From Algoriphagus faecimaris (lineage in GTDB: Bacteria > Bacteroidota > Bacteroidia > Cytophagales > Cyclobacteriaceae): a stretch of DNA of 50,700 bases. How positions within the stretch are numbered: position 1 is the first letter of the stretch; every line of letters starts with the position of its first letter. The stretch spans positions 1 to 50,700 of the forward strand of contig NZ_FNAC01000039.1 of the NCBI RefSeq assembly GCF_900101705.1. The letters run 5' to 3'. The position numbers and the translations under genes were made by a program. Below are positions 15,018 to 25,093 of the stretch, in pieces. The notes under the pieces are model-generated. The model did not search any database. It saw only the letters and a list, made by a program, of their open reading frames with translations, and was not told the origin of the DNA.

Positions 15018-15410
15018 ATGAAAGCTATGAAGTTAAACTACTCTTTAATTATTGTTCTTTTACTTTCCTCTTGCTTTGCTTTTGAAAGTGATCAGAAGGT
15101 AGAACTTTCTACTGAAATGACTTTGCTAGGTCAGGAAATAAAAGAACTTGCCGAGTCCCAGCCTTGTATGGATCCCTCAGACTGGGATTTTGTAGCCTTT
15201 GGAAGTAAACCCTGTGGAGGACCGTGGGAATACATAGCCTATTCAAAAAAAATCAACGTAAAGAATTTTTTAGAAAAAGTGCAGCAGTACAACGACTTGC
15301 AGCGAGAGGATAACATTAGAAACAATCGTTTTTCCAATTGCTTATTTGTGGGGCCGCCTTCAGGTATAACCTGCGAAGGAGGAAAAGCCATATTGATTTA
15401 CGGTGGATAA
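15018..15410 (+). CDS. Small Cys-containing lipoprotein of unknown function
   Basis: This 130-residue protein has a lipoprotein signal (lipobox 'LLLSSC'). The mature part has four conserved-looking Cys ('ESQPCMDPSDWDFVAFGSKPCGGPWEY', 'FSNCLFVG', 'ITCEGGK') that could form two disulfides. Similar 'SDWxFxAxGxKxCGGP' proteins occur in Bacteroidota as hypothetical lipoproteins, from memory. Either ATG (15018 or 15027) could start it. It converges on the DUF389 gene, with only 2 bases between stops. Confidence 0.7.
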   Translation: MKAMKLNYSLIIVLLLSSCFAFESDQKVELSTEMTLLGQEIKELAESQPCMDPSDWDFVAFGSKPCGGPWEYIAYSKKINVKNFLEKVQQYNDLQREDNIRNNRFSNCLFVGPPSGITCEGGKAILIYGG

Positions 15411-15412
15411 CC

Positions 15413-17296
15413 TCATTCTATTAGTTTTATTCCTAGTGTCAGTTCCAATTCAATGGTTTGCCCGATTTTCTCTTCAATTTCATTTTTGATTGCTTTGTAA
15501 TCCTCCTGCTCTAGTTTTTGATCTGAGAGTACGGTCACTGATAACCTAAGCGGACTCAATCCTATCACTTTTACATCTCTGAGCAGTCCATGTGGAATTT
15601 CCTTTCCGCTAAGTTCTTGAATGACCCTATTTTCCCTGACCATTTCAGAAAAACTGAGGACAAGCGGCGCAGTGATTAAAATCAAAATTAGACCACTGAT
15701 GACCAATCCTTTTCTCGCAAGTCGGAAAGGGCTATATCCCAGGATGAGGAATGTAAATGCAGCAGCCATCACGATACCTGCGAGGTTGGTCCCCAGGAGG
15801 AGAGACGCTCCCCAAAAGATATTCCATTGTCCCCATCCCAAGCCTATTCCTGCTACCGATAGTGGAGGAACCAAAGCCACGGAGATGGCCACGCCCGCCA
15901 GTGTTTTGGCAATTTCCTCTTTGGAATGTGCATAGGCCCCAGCAATTCCCGAAGCTACGGCTACTCCTAAATCCAGTAAATTGGGTCTGATTCTAGAAAG
16001 GATTTCGGGATTCATTGTTTTCAGAGGAGTCATCCAAGTAATTAAAATAGCAAAGCATAATCCCAATACAATTCCCCAAAAAACGCTGAAAAGACTGGTT
16101 TTTATCAAGGTGCTATCTTGTCTCAGTGTTCCCATAGATAAGGAAATAATAGGGCCCATCAGAGGCGCTAAAATCATCGCTCCTATCACTACAGGTCCGG
16201 AATTAGCAAAAATCCCAAAGGTGGCAATAAGAGTGGATAAGGCCATCAGAACCAAGTAGGTAGAACTGGTTTGTGCGTTCTTCTTGAGTAGGGTGAAGAG
16301 ATCCTTAAATTCCTCAGTGGTGGCATGCCGAAACAAGGGGAGGTTTCTTTTTGTGAGTTCTTCCTTGAGTTTGCCACTTGGTAATCTTGACACGTTCAGT
16401 TCTTTTGGAACGGGTATGTCGTTCTTTTGCTTTTCAAATCCCGTTAAGACTCTTGCTTTTTCCTCCATCAGCATGAGGTGAAGCGCTTTTGAGTGAGACT
16501 CCTTACCGTCTAGGGCATAGGCGAATTCATCCTGAGCTTCGATGGTGATTTTAGGACTGGAAATGTAACTTAGAAAAGGGGGTATGTTTTTTCTTTTAAA
16601 AGGGGTGAAGATATTTTTGAACCCTATTAAAAGTACTGAGAATAAGCTTTTAGGAGCTAAAATAGCCAGATGAATCATCCCGTCATCCAACCCTGAATCA
16701 CCTATCGTTTTTTTAAAAAAGAGATTATTCTCTCCATGAGCTCCTGCCAAAATCCCCAATGCAGCTATTTGGATGCTTTTCTCTTCTTGGTCGACCAAGT
16801 AGTTGATCGTAAATGATTTGAGTTTGACTTTTTTGAAAAGTTTTGAAAATCTGGAGACTCGTTTTTTCAAGTTTTGGAAATAACTCGATTCAAAGGTATC
16901 GTACAAGACACTTAAAGGCTCCCCGATCACCAGTGAATTGGTACAAAGTTGCTCATTCACTTTAAGAATGTCGATCTCCCCTATGGTTTCTGCCTTCAGA
17001 AAAAGCTCAAAAGCAGGTTCCTTGGAGCTTGGAATACCGATAGATTTGGCTAGTAGTTGTAATTCGGGGTGGGGTAGAAAAGCCAAGGATGGGCTTTCGG
17101 AGTTGATTTGCTGAAGAAGTTGAATGCTCTTGTCATCCGGAAGCCAGCATAGTAAGGAGTCTTCTTTATTGAATTTGGTAATTGAAAACTGATCAAAAGA
17201 AATACTCGCTCTCGGTGATGGAGAGAGTTTTCTGATAAAATTTTGAATCTCCTCCTCAGGAAGTTCAGGATCATAAATGAAGGTATATGTTTCCAT
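15413..17296 (-). CDS. DUF389 membrane protein fused to a degenerate diacylglycerol-kinase-like domain
   Basis: The 627-residue protein has two parts. Residues about 310-530 hold the DUF389/TIGR00341 hydrophobic domain with several membrane helices ('VVIGAMILAPLMGPIISLSMG', 'GVAVASGIAGAYAHSKE', 'ISVALVPPLSVAGIGLGWG'). Residues about 1-290 resemble a lipid kinase of the YegS/DgkB type: 'KSIGIPSS...FLKAETIGEIDILKVN' matches the region after the nucleotide site, and 'GDSGLDDGMIHLAIL' the C-terminal lobe. The GGDGT nucleotide loop is not found (LPDDK stands in its place), and 'GTGNDFAR' reads PELQLLAK, so it is probably catalytically dead. A soluble tail of about 90 residues follows. It may sense lipids or nucleotides; function unknown. 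Confidence 0.75.
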   Translation of the reverse strand: METYTFIYDPELPEEEIQNFIRKLSPSPRASISFDQFSITKFNKEDSLLCWLPDDKSIQLLQQINSESPSLAFLPHPELQLLAKSIGIPSSKEPAFELFLKAETIGEIDILKVNEQLCTNSLVIGEPLSVLYDTFESSYFQNLKKRVSRFSKLFKKVKLKSFTINYLVDQEEKSIQIAALGILAGAHGENNLFFKKTIGDSGLDDGMIHLAILAPKSLFSVLLIGFKNIFTPFKRKNIPPFLSYISSPKITIEAQDEFAYALDGKESHSKALHLMLMEEKARVLTGFEKQKNDIPVPKELNVSRLPSGKLKEELTKRNLPLFRHATTEEFKDLFTLLKKNAQTSSTYLVLMALSTLIATFGIFANSGPVVIGAMILAPLMGPIISLSMGTLRQDSTLIKTSLFSVFWGIVLGLCFAILITWMTPLKTMNPEILSRIRPNLLDLGVAVASGIAGAYAHSKEEIAKTLAGVAISVALVPPLSVAGIGLGWGQWNIFWGASLLLGTNLAGIVMAAAFTFLILGYSPFRLARKGLVISGLILILITAPLVLSFSEMVRENRVIQELSGKEIPHGLLRDVKVIGLSPLRLSVTVLSDQKLEQEDYKAIKNEIEEKIGQTIELELTLGIKLIE

Positions 17297-17358
17297 GAGG
17301 AAGGAGATTTCAAGTTGTTCTATTTGTTAATGATCGATCAGAAATAGGAATATACTGA

Positions 17359-19491
17359 TCAAGCCGACTCTTCTGAGGAGCTCAATAATTGCTTTAGCAC
17401 CTCTATAGCCGCTTCGGAAAGCACAGTGCCAGGACCGAAAACGGCTGACACCCCTGCCTTGAAAAGAAAGTCATAATCTTTGGCGGGGATCACACCTCCC
17501 GCTACCACCATGATGTCATCCCTTCCCAATTTTGCCAATTCCCTGATTAATTCTGGAATCAGCGTCTTGTGTCCTGCAGCTAAGGAGGAAGCTCCTACGA
17601 TATGCACATCATTCTCTATGGCTTGCTCAGCGACTTCCTTAGGTGTCTGAAATAAAGGTCCTATGTCCACATCAAAGCCCAAATCCGCAAAACCGGTAGC
17701 AATTACTTTTGCCCCTCTGTCATGTCCATCTTGCCCCATTTTAGCGATCATGATTCTCGGTCTTCGGCCTTCCATTTCGGCAAATTGATCAGCGAGTGCA
17801 CTTGCTTGTTTGAATGAGTCCTGATTTTTCACTTCTGCTGCGTATACACCGGTGATAGATTTGGTTTGAGCTTGATGCCTTCCGAATGCTTTTTCCATTG
17901 CATCGGATATTTCACCTAAAGTAGCTCTTTTTCGGGCTGCCTCCACGGCTAGTTCCAGTAAATTGCCTTTTTTGTCTTTAGCGGCAGCTGTCAGTGCATT
18001 TAAGCTTTGATTAACTTCTTCTTGGTTTCTTTGCTTTTTGACTTCCTCCAGCCGTCTCAATTGTGATTCTCTCACTGACTGATTATCCACTTCTCTGACT
18101 TCAATTCCAGAATCATCTTTGATTTGATAGCGGTTGACGCCTACGATGATATCTTTTCCTCCATCGATTCTAGCTTGTTTTTTTGCAGCTGCTTCTTCAA
18201 TTCTTAGCTTGGGCAGTCCAGCTTCTATCGCCTTTGCCATACCGCCAAGACTTTCCACTTCTTCGATAAGTGTCCAAGCTCGCTGTACCAGCTGATCGGT
18301 GAGGTATTCGACATAATGAGATCCACCCCAGGGGTCCACGACATCAGTGATCCCTGTTTCTTGTTGTAAAATCAATTGCGTATTCCTTGCGATTCGAGCA
18401 GAAAAGTCAGTTGGAAGAGCAATTGCCTCATCCAATGAATTGGTATGGAGTGATTGGGTATGTCCCATCGTAGCTCCAAGCGCTTCGATAGCGGTTCTGG
18501 CGATATTGTTATAGGGGTCTTGCTCGGTCAGTGACCAGCCTGATGTTTGGCAATGGGTTCTGAGGGCAAGCGACTTTTGACTTTTTGGGTTGAACTTTTT
18601 CACAATTTTAGCCCAGAGTAACCTTCCTGCCCTGAGTTTTGCTATTTCCATAAAATAATTCATTCCAATCGCCCAGAAGAAGGAAAGCCTAGGTGCAAAA
18701 TCATCAATATCCAATCCGGCTTTAATCCCCGTTCTCAGGTATTCTAGTCCATCTGCCAAGGTATAAGCCAACTCAATATCCGCTGTCGCTCCTGCTTCTT
18801 GCATGTGGTAGCCGGAGATTGAAATGGAATTAAAACGAGGCATTTTTTTGGAAGTAAACTCAAAAATATCCGCGATAATATCCATGCTAGGCAAAGGGGG
18901 ATAGATGTAGGTGTTGCGGACCATGAATTCTTTTAAAATATCATTTTGGATGGTTCCGCTGAGTTTTTCAGCTGAGACTCCTTGCTCCTCTGCAGCTACG
19001 ATATAAAATGCCAAAATGGGAATTACAGCCCCATTCATGGTCATGGAAACAGACATTTGATCCAGAGGGATTTGATCAAAGAGGATTTTCATATCCTCCA
19101 CAGTATCAATGGCTACTCCTGCTTTTCCTACGTCACCGACGACCCGGGGATGGTCAGAATCATAGCCTCTATGTGTGGCCAAATCAAAAGCCACTGAAAG
19201 CCCCTTCTGTCCCGCAGCTAAATTTCTTCGGTAAAAAGCATTGGATTCCTCCGCTGTCGAAAATCCCGCATATTGTCGAATAGTCCACGGCCGTATGATG
19301 TACATCGTGGAATATGGCCCTCTCAAATAGGGTGGTAATCCCGCAGAGAAATTAAGATGAGGAAGTTTTATGATTTTGTCAGGATCAAAAGCTGCTGGGA
19401 TTTGAATTTGCTCGGGTGCTTCCCATACCTGTGAGTCTTGGGTGTTGGTACTTATTTTTCTGGAATTCCAGTGGGTAAAATCAGGTCTCAT
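17359..19491 (-). CDS. mutB: Methylmalonyl-CoA mutase, large (catalytic) subunit
   Basis: The 710-residue protein has the TIM-barrel substrate domain ('[20 protein letters not shown]', '[20 protein letters not shown]') and a C-terminal B12-binding domain with the base-off motif '[20 protein letters not shown]' (DxHxxG) and '[18 protein letters not shown]'. It isomerises (R)-methylmalonyl-CoA to succinyl-CoA with adenosylcobalamin, as in propionate breakdown or, in reverse, propionate formation. It overlaps mutA by 4 bases and is translated after it. B12 supply is covered by the uptake locus at 4-10 kb and the chaperone meaB at 2 kb. Confidence 0.97.
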   Translation of the reverse strand: MRPDFTHWNSRKISTNTQDSQVWEAPEQIQIPAAFDPDKIIKLPHLNFSAGLPPYLRGPYSTMYIIRPWTIRQYAGFSTAEESNAFYRRNLAAGQKGLSVAFDLATHRGYDSDHPRVVGDVGKAGVAIDTVEDMKILFDQIPLDQMSVSMTMNGAVIPILAFYIVAAEEQGVSAEKLSGTIQNDILKEFMVRNTYIYPPLPSMDIIADIFEFTSKKMPRFNSISISGYHMQEAGATADIELAYTLADGLEYLRTGIKAGLDIDDFAPRLSFFWAIGMNYFMEIAKLRAGRLLWAKIVKKFNPKSQKSLALRTHCQTSGWSLTEQDPYNNIARTAIEALGATMGHTQSLHTNSLDEAIALPTDFSARIARNTQLILQQETGITDVVDPWGGSHYVEYLTDQLVQRAWTLIEEVESLGGMAKAIEAGLPKLRIEEAAAKKQARIDGGKDIIVGVNRYQIKDDSGIEVREVDNQSVRESQLRRLEEVKKQRNQEEVNQSLNALTAAAKDKKGNLLELAVEAARKRATLGEISDAMEKAFGRHQAQTKSITGVYAAEVKNQDSFKQASALADQFAEMEGRRPRIMIAKMGQDGHDRGAKVIATGFADLGFDVDIGPLFQTPKEVAEQAIENDVHIVGASSLAAGHKTLIPELIRELAKLGRDDIMVVAGGVIPAKDYDFLFKAGVSAVFGPGTVLSEAAIEVLKQLLSSSEESA

Positions 19492-20891
19492 TGATTTAGT
19501 TTTTTACTTTCTAAAAGATAAGTCGCTCGGGTGGGAAGAAGTGCATATTCTTCCTCTTGGATAGGATGAAAGAGCAGGTTATTTACTAATTTTTCATCTG
19601 GGATGGAGTAATTGGCACCGATGATGACTTTTTCGTGATTTACAATCAGTTCTTGAGTGCTTTTTCTAGCTTCCCGTATTTCTTTTTGAACTATTCGGCT
19701 TTTGAATTGAGCAAGCCAACCACCATTCTTTTCTAGTTCGGCGATATTTTCCCGGAGAATATCCTCCAGTTTTGCCTGAATACTTTCCAAGTAGTAAGCA
19801 CCTGCTGAAGGGTCGATGACCTTATCCAGATAACTTTCTTCGCGTAGCACAGTGGATACATTTCTGGCTATCCTTGTTTCCAAAGAACCAGCGGATTCCC
19901 CTTCTGCTGGACGGACCCAAAGGGTATTGCATCCACCGATAATGGCAGCGCTGGCTTCATAAGTCTGTCGAATGTAATTTGAATTCTTGTCTAGGTAGGA
20001 TTTGGAGAATTGTGAAGTCGAGCAAAGTAGGTGGATAGATTCTTGGTCTTGCGCTGCACCAAATTTTCCTGTTACATCGCTGATCAGTTTTCTCAATGAT
20101 TTTAATTTGACTATTTCGGGAAAATGAGCTGATCCTACAGCACTGTGGAAAGCGATATTTTCAAAGACAAATTGAGCATTTAATCCGCTTTCGATCCAAT
20201 GCGTGGTAATCTCTATGAGCTCTCCCAAACCAAAAGTAATCTCTTGGATGCCTGTGCCACCAGAGTTGTTATATCGAGCTAGGTCAATAGTACAGGCTCG
20301 AAAGTCTGGAAATTTCGCAAAGGCTTCTAAAAGTTTGGCCCCCTCGTCTGCGGCTACAGAAAAATCACTTTGTCCTTCAAAAAGTGGGGAAGTCGGTGAC
20401 CATAACAGCGCTCCGTGTAATTGGTTGTTGCCTAATTTCTGATTTTTGAGCCATTGGATAAAATCCCAAATCGCTGTTAATTCATTATTTTCAGGCAAAA
20501 GATAAATGGAGATGTACTCGAGCAAAACACCTTTGAGGAGTGTGTCCCAATTTTCGTTCCCTTCCAAATGAAGAATAAGTGCATCAGCTCCATTTTGGAG
20601 GTGATTTAGAATTTCTTCGTTGGTTTTTGGATCTGAGGTATTGTAAATCGAAACAGCATTTGACCAAAGTCTTGGACTCATACCAGGTATATCTGAGGGA
20701 GGATGAAATCTCATGGGTTGATTGGTACCGGGAAGGTCTTCTCGAGTGTAAAAAGGCTCTTGACGTATTTGTCCCCATACCGAACTGACCAAAGTTTGAT
20801 CAAAATCTTTGCCTTTTAGATCCTTTTCTACCAGTTTCAGCCAGTCTGACTTGCTTTGGGTCTCGAAGGGATAAAAATCTATTGGAGTCAT
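19488..20891 (-). CDS. mutA: Methylmalonyl-CoA mutase, small subunit
   Basis: The 467-residue protein is homologous to the barrel of MutB ('[24 protein letters not shown]', '[20 protein letters not shown]'-type order, '[19 protein letters not shown]'). It lacks the cobalamin DxHxxG motif and most of the C-terminal domain, as expected for the structural subunit of the heterodimer. Its length is below the 600 or so residues seen in many MutA proteins, since the degenerate B12 domain is missing, as is common in Bacteroidota. First gene of the mutAB operon. Confidence 0.92.
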   Translation of the reverse strand: MTPIDFYPFETQSKSDWLKLVEKDLKGKDFDQTLVSSVWGQIRQEPFYTREDLPGTNQPMRFHPPSDIPGMSPRLWSNAVSIYNTSDPKTNEEILNHLQNGADALILHLEGNENWDTLLKGVLLEYISIYLLPENNELTAIWDFIQWLKNQKLGNNQLHGALLWSPTSPLFEGQSDFSVAADEGAKLLEAFAKFPDFRACTIDLARYNNSGGTGIQEITFGLGELIEITTHWIESGLNAQFVFENIAFHSAVGSAHFPEIVKLKSLRKLISDVTGKFGAAQDQESIHLLCSTSQFSKSYLDKNSNYIRQTYEASAAIIGGCNTLWVRPAEGESAGSLETRIARNVSTVLREESYLDKVIDPSAGAYYLESIQAKLEDILRENIAELEKNGGWLAQFKSRIVQKEIREARKSTQELIVNHEKVIIGANYSIPDEKLVNNLLFHPIQEEEYALLPTRATYLLESKKLNQ

Positions 20892-20934
20892 ATTGGGTTT
20901 TTATATTTTATAATTTCTCTGCTTTTGAGCTTCT

Positions 20935-20964
20935 CAAAATTAATGAATTGCCGAATATTGTCAG
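20935..20964 (-). promoter_or_regulatory. Weak candidate promoter for mutAB
   Basis: On the minus strand TAATTTTG (20942-20935) fits the -7 consensus, and a CTG (in place of TTG) lies 19 bases upstream at 20964-20962. It would start transcription about 37 bases before the mutA ATG. The weak -33 element keeps confidence low. Confidence 0.3.
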
Positions 20965-21059
20965 AAATTACTTTCATTAATAGGTGAAAGGGTACTCTTA
21001 TGTTTTTTCCCTTTTATTTTATCACTCACTTGTTCACGTAGATTGGGATTGTAATTGAG

Positions 21060-21089
21060 TTTGTATTCCTTTCTACAGAATTATATTTG
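21060..21089 (+). promoter_or_regulatory. Promoter of dnaA
   Basis: TTTG (21060-21063), 18 bases, then TATATTTG (21082-21089) match the Bacteroidota promoter consensus on both boxes. It would give a leader of about 125 bases to the dnaA ATG. The rest of the 329-base gap to mutA is AT-rich and shows no TTATCCACA-type DnaA boxes, so there is no sign of oriC here. Confidence 0.6.
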
Positions 21090-21220
21090 GTTTGACTTAA
21101 CATTGAACAAAATTCCGGATTTTCAAGTACTGAATCATTTTTTATTTAAGTGAATTTTCTTCAAATTTGACGCCCTTGTAGAAATCCGTCCGGGTATTTG
21201 TTTTTCAGAAATCTTTTCTA

Positions 21221-22645
21221 ATGAGTTCAGAAGCTAGCGCAGTTTGGAATGAGTGTTTACGTGTCATAGAGCAACACGTGAATGAGCAGAGCTTTTCTAC
21301 TTGGTTCAAACCCATAAACCCTGTCAAGTTGGAGGGTACGAGCCTGACCATTCAGGTGCCTAGTCAATTTTTCTACGAATGGCTGGAGGATAATTACATT
21401 CAGGAGCTTAAACTAGCCATAAAAACAACCTTAGGAGGTAGTGGAAGGTTAGAATATGCGGTCGTAGTAGATCGAGGCAACTCAGCCAACCAACCCTATG
21501 TTGTGTCCTATCCGCAAGGGAATCACGGTGCCAAAAAAGGTGGGTCCCAAGCCAACTCAGAGCAAAAAGCAACGCCATTTGAGATGCAGTCTCTTGGTGC
21601 AGAAGCTCTGACACAAAGCAACCTTAATCCCAATTATTTATTCAGCACCTACATCGAGGGAGATTGTAATCGTTTAGCTAGGTCTGCAGGCTTTGCTGTA
21701 GCCACTAAGCCGGGTATTACTTCCTTTAATCCTCTGATGGTTTATGGTGGAGTAGGATTGGGTAAGACCCATTTGGTTCAGGCGATTGGAAATGAAATTA
21801 AAAATGGCCCCGAAGACAAGTTTGTGCTTTACGTCTCCTCAGAAAAATTTGTGAACCAATTCATGGATTCAATCAAGGATGGAAACGTGAAAAGCTTCAC
21901 CAATTTCTACATGCAGGTAGATGTCTTGATAATAGATGATATTCAGTTTTTGGCAGGAAAAGATAGAACTCAGGAAATGTTTTTTCACATTTTCAATCAT
22001 CTCCATCAAAACAAAAAGCAAATCATCATGACCTCCGATTGTCCTCCTAGAGATTTAAAAGGACTGGAAGAGCGATTGCTTTCTCGATTCAAATGGGGCT
22101 TGACGGCTGATTTGCAAATGCCTGATTTCGAAACCAGAGTAGCTATCATTCGGAGAAAAATGCAATCTGAGGGAATCTTTATTCCTGATGATGTAGTCGA
22201 GTATTTGGCCTACACGGTAGACACCAATGTCCGCGAACTGGAAGGTATTTTGATTTCATTAATAGCCCATGCTTCTCTCAATCGGATGGAAATCAATCTT
22301 CAACTGGCAAAAACCGTCATGAAAAATATCATCAAGGATATAGAGACGGAGGTAGGAATAGATTTTATCCAAAAAACAGTTTCAGAATATTTTTCTATCA
22401 ACCTAGAAGACCTCAAAGCGAAAACTCGTAAAAAAGAGATCGTCGTGGCTCGTCAAGTTGCCATGTATTTTTCAAAAGAATTTACCAACCACTCCCTCAA
22501 ATCGATTGGGTATCATTTCGGAGGAAGAGATCATTCCACAGTGATTCACGCGGTACAAACGGTGAATGACATGATTGAAACGGATAGCTCCTTTAGAAAT
22601 TCAATCACAGAGTTGAAGAAAAAATTCAAGATGCGATCTTATTGA
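21221..22645 (+). CDS. dnaA: Chromosomal replication initiator DnaA
   Basis: The 474-residue protein has all DnaA domains: an N-terminal DnaB/DiaA-interaction domain ('VWNECLRVIEQHVNEQSFSTW'), a variable linker (about 90-130), the AAA+ core with Walker A 'GGVGLGKTHLVQAIGN' and Walker B 'VLIIDDIQFLAGK', and a C-terminal box-binding domain with 'IGYHFGGRDHSTVIHAV'. It opens double-stranded DNA at oriC. It stands alone here, not beside dnaN or recF, which is common in Bacteroidota. Its final 7 bases overlap the end of the convergent HI0074-like gene. Confidence 0.98.
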   Translation: MSSEASAVWNECLRVIEQHVNEQSFSTWFKPINPVKLEGTSLTIQVPSQFFYEWLEDNYIQELKLAIKTTLGGSGRLEYAVVVDRGNSANQPYVVSYPQGNHGAKKGGSQANSEQKATPFEMQSLGAEALTQSNLNPNYLFSTYIEGDCNRLARSAGFAVATKPGITSFNPLMVYGGVGLGKTHLVQAIGNEIKNGPEDKFVLYVSSEKFVNQFMDSIKDGNVKSFTNFYMQVDVLIIDDIQFLAGKDRTQEMFFHIFNHLHQNKKQIIMTSDCPPRDLKGLEERLLSRFKWGLTADLQMPDFETRVAIIRRKMQSEGIFIPDDVVEYLAYTVDTNVRELEGILISLIAHASLNRMEINLQLAKTVMKNIIKDIETEVGIDFIQKTVSEYFSINLEDLKAKTRKKEIVVARQVAMYFSKEFTNHSLKSIGYHFGGRDHSTVIHAVQTVNDMIETDSSFRNSITELKKKFKMRSY

Positions 22646-23061
22646 TCCAGCTTCTTGCTCATGGTTTCCTCAAATTTTTCAAACAAGCTTATGTATTTCT
22701 TGAGAATATTCTCAATGAACAGACTTTGTGTATCGATTTCATAAATAGGATTGTATTGGATTCGGTCGATCACGATGTCTAGCCAAGGTTTACCTTCATC
22801 GATCAGCTCGGCATGAAAAGCTTCTACAGTCAAATCCCTAGATCCTGAAAATGGGCCTTTTCCATACTTTTTAAAGTACGTATTCATGACTTTCAGTGCC
22901 AGCTCATGGGTCACTTCAAAGCTGATGATTAATTCTCTAGACTGACTTTCAGAAAGCTTACCCTGTTTATTCCTCACAGCATAAATGCGGAGATCTTCCA
23001 GCGCTGTCTTAAATTCTTCAAAGCACTGTTCGCAGGAGGAAGGTAAAGACTTCATTTGCAA
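22639..23061 (-). CDS. HI0074/HepT-like nucleotidyltransferase substrate-binding protein, orphan
   Basis: The 140-residue all-helical protein has 'LIISFEVTHELALKVMNTYFKKYG', 'RDLTVEAFHAELID' and 'DIVIDRIQYNPIYE', matching the four-helix NTSB family typified by HI0074, related to HepT. Members normally sit beside a small MNT-type nucleotidyltransferase; here no such gene is adjacent on either side. Two Cys near the N-terminus ('SSCEQCFEEF') are not typical. It may act with a partner encoded elsewhere or be a relic. It converges on dnaA with a 7-base overlap. Confidence 0.75.
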   Translation of the reverse strand: MQMKSLPSSCEQCFEEFKTALEDLRIYAVRNKQGKLSESQSRELIISFEVTHELALKVMNTYFKKYGKGPFSGSRDLTVEAFHAELIDEGKPWLDIVIDRIQYNPIYEIDTQSLFIENILKKYISLFEKFEETMSKKLDQ

Positions 23062-23170
23062 ATGATTTGGTTAGTCAAGTATAAGATACGGTAATTTATG
23101 GTCAAAAGGAAAATAGCAATACTCAATAAGAGTTTTCTTGGAAAAATATGGCTTTTCCTCAGGTAAGTAA

Positions 23171-23205
23171 GGGGACCGAAGGTTAATCGATCCCCCTTTT
23201 TGATT
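23171..23205 (+). terminator. Hairpin with T-run on the plus strand
   Basis: GGGGACCG and CGATCCCC form a stem with one mismatch, followed by TTTTT. The orientation suits transcripts coming from dnaA rather than the two minus-strand genes around it. The 268-base gap holds nothing else. Confidence 0.35.
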
Positions 23206-23329
23206 GTGGTGGTAGTTAATGAAGGTCTAACAAAATTCCGCTCTTGAAACAGTTTTTCATTTTCCTACTTGTATAAGCGTTTAAAGCAAACTTCTTATCT
23301 GGGTTGATTTCAGAGTTTTGCTATTCACC

Positions 23330-24781
23330 TTAGCGAACGGTGTAGCTTTGCATGAAAGGTTGGCCATTTGGCGCCACTCCTTCTAATAATAGCCTTCCAC
23401 TGTAATCTTCTAGGTACTTACCCACAGATTTTGGATCGCGGGCGGGTTCTCGATTGATTTGAGTGATCACAAATCCATCTCTCAAGCCTAAGTCGCGAAG
23501 ATACCCTCTGCTCAATGCAGTGATTTTAATGCCGAAGTCGATGCCTAGTCGGTCTTTTTCGATAGTATTGACTGCTTCTAGTCTGGCTCCTAGCAGTCTG
23601 GAACTGTAAAATTCCCGTTTCAGGACACCTGTCCCACCTTCTAAGTTTTGAAGTTTCAGGATTGCTGTAGATTTTTTACCTTTTCTGGTAAAGGTGACGG
23701 GAAGTTCTTGCCCCGGATAATAATAGGATAATGCCTCTTCAAAACTGCCCATTCCCGTAATTGTCTGATCACCGAGTTGAATAATTACGTCATTTCTCTC
23801 TAGTCCAGCTTGCTCTGCCGCGCCTGATTTGATGACATGCTTGACGATAACGCCATCCAAAGATGAAATATTCATTTCCTCAGCGAGTTCCGGTGTGATT
23901 TCTACAGCTTCAATTCCTGGAATGGCTTTTTGAACTTCTCCATACTGAATCAGGTCATTGGCCACCTTCATAGCGATATCCACAGGGACCGCAAAACCAT
24001 ACCCCGTATAGGAACCCGTTCTGGACAATATGGCGGTGTTGATTCCCACGAGCTCCCCCGACACATTGACGAGCGCTCCTCCTGAGTTTCCAGGATTGAT
24101 AGGAGCATCCGTTTGGATAAAACTTTCCAAGGGGAAATCTCCCCCCAAAATATTAATTTGTCGCTCTTTGGCAGATACGATTCCCGCGGTCACAGTAGAA
24201 GTCAGGTTAAAGGGATTTCCTACTGCTAAGACCCATTCACCGATTTGCAAATCCCGAGATGAGCCTCTCTTGATCGCTGGTAGCCCCTCAGTATCTATCT
24301 TCAATACAGCGATATCTGTATTTTTATCTGTGCCGATTAGTCTTGCCTGATAAGTTCTTTTTTTGTGAACAACTTCGATGGTTTCTGCTCGGTCGATGAC
24401 ATGATTATTAGTCACGATGTATCCGTCCTCAGAGATAATCACCCCTGATCCGGTACTTACTTGCTGTGTAGGGCCTGTCCCAAAAAAGTAATCAAACATA
24501 CTGTACCTTCTTGGGTCACTACCAGAGAAATTTTTGATGAAAACGACCGATTCGGTACTGTTCCCTGAAGCTTCCACAAAAGAAATGGGAGGGTCAGTTC
24601 TCCTGATAGGCTTGGGGTTTTCTTTTTCAGGCGCCTCAGTGTAAGAGGTCATCAGAGATTCTAACCGAGGAGAATTATCTTGTGAAGTGGGGTTTTGATA
24701 GTCTGTGACAGACATCCAAAAGGCAGCTCCTGCCAATCCTGCCAAGAATGAAATTCCAGTAGTTTTAAGAAAGTGTTTCAT
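23330..24781 (-). CDS. DegP/HtrA-family periplasmic serine protease (first copy)
   Basis: The 483-residue protein has an N-terminal membrane anchor or signal ('FLKTTGISFLAGLAGAAFW') and a trypsin-like domain whose triad can be read as His127 ('TNNHVID'), Asp156 ('NTDIAVL') and Ser233 ('NPGNSGGAL'). Two PDZ-like domains follow, the first with 'GIEAVEITPELAEEMN' and 'GAAEQAGLERNDVIIQLG'. HtrA proteins degrade or refold misfolded envelope proteins. A second HtrA gene lies about 12 kb away with the same layout, so the pair are paralogues. It is divergent from dxr. Confidence 0.93.
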   Translation of the reverse strand: MKHFLKTTGISFLAGLAGAAFWMSVTDYQNPTSQDNSPRLESLMTSYTEAPEKENPKPIRRTDPPISFVEASGNSTESVVFIKNFSGSDPRRYSMFDYFFGTGPTQQVSTGSGVIISEDGYIVTNNHVIDRAETIEVVHKKRTYQARLIGTDKNTDIAVLKIDTEGLPAIKRGSSRDLQIGEWVLAVGNPFNLTSTVTAGIVSAKERQINILGGDFPLESFIQTDAPINPGNSGGALVNVSGELVGINTAILSRTGSYTGYGFAVPVDIAMKVANDLIQYGEVQKAIPGIEAVEITPELAEEMNISSLDGVIVKHVIKSGAAEQAGLERNDVIIQLGDQTITGMGSFEEALSYYYPGQELPVTFTRKGKKSTAILKLQNLEGGTGVLKREFYSSRLLGARLEAVNTIEKDRLGIDFGIKITALSRGYLRDLGLRDGFVITQINREPARDPKSVGKYLEDYSGRLLLEGVAPNGQPFMQSYTVR

Positions 24782-25093
24782 GGGTCATTTTTTCAATTGG
24801 ACGAATGAATGATCCTTCGGTTAGGTTCATTCACATATTTTAACGCTAAGGAACAGAACCTTCTTTTAAGCAAAACCTGAGCGTTTGGATTTTCCTCTTC
24901 TTCATGAAAGGCGTGTTATCGATGATTCAAGTTTGCATATTTGAGTTTTTTTTCTCCATCAAAAATTTTTCCTAAACATAAAAACTGACGAAATTGTACG
25001 AGGAAAAGTCTTTGCATCTTGTAATTTTGTCAGCCTATCAATTAAACCTTCTTATTTTGCGGAGGTTTTAATTTTCTTCAAAAACAAAATTGA
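24782..25093. other. Intergenic region between divergent htrA and dxr
   Basis: The 312 bases hold no gene. TAATTTTG at 25022-25029 fits a Bacteroidota -7 box facing dxr, but no TTG lies at the right distance, so a dxr promoter is only suggested. No promoter for htrA is clear. No strong hairpin or repeat is seen. Confidence 0.4.

Noticed and set aside
20892..21220. Possible replication origin upstream of dnaA
   Set aside because: No cluster of TTATCCACA-like boxes is visible; only an AT-rich gap with promoters.
23170..23330. Partner toxin gene for the HepT-like protein
   Set aside because: No open frame of useful length and no MNT motif (GSxxxG with DxD) in either flank.
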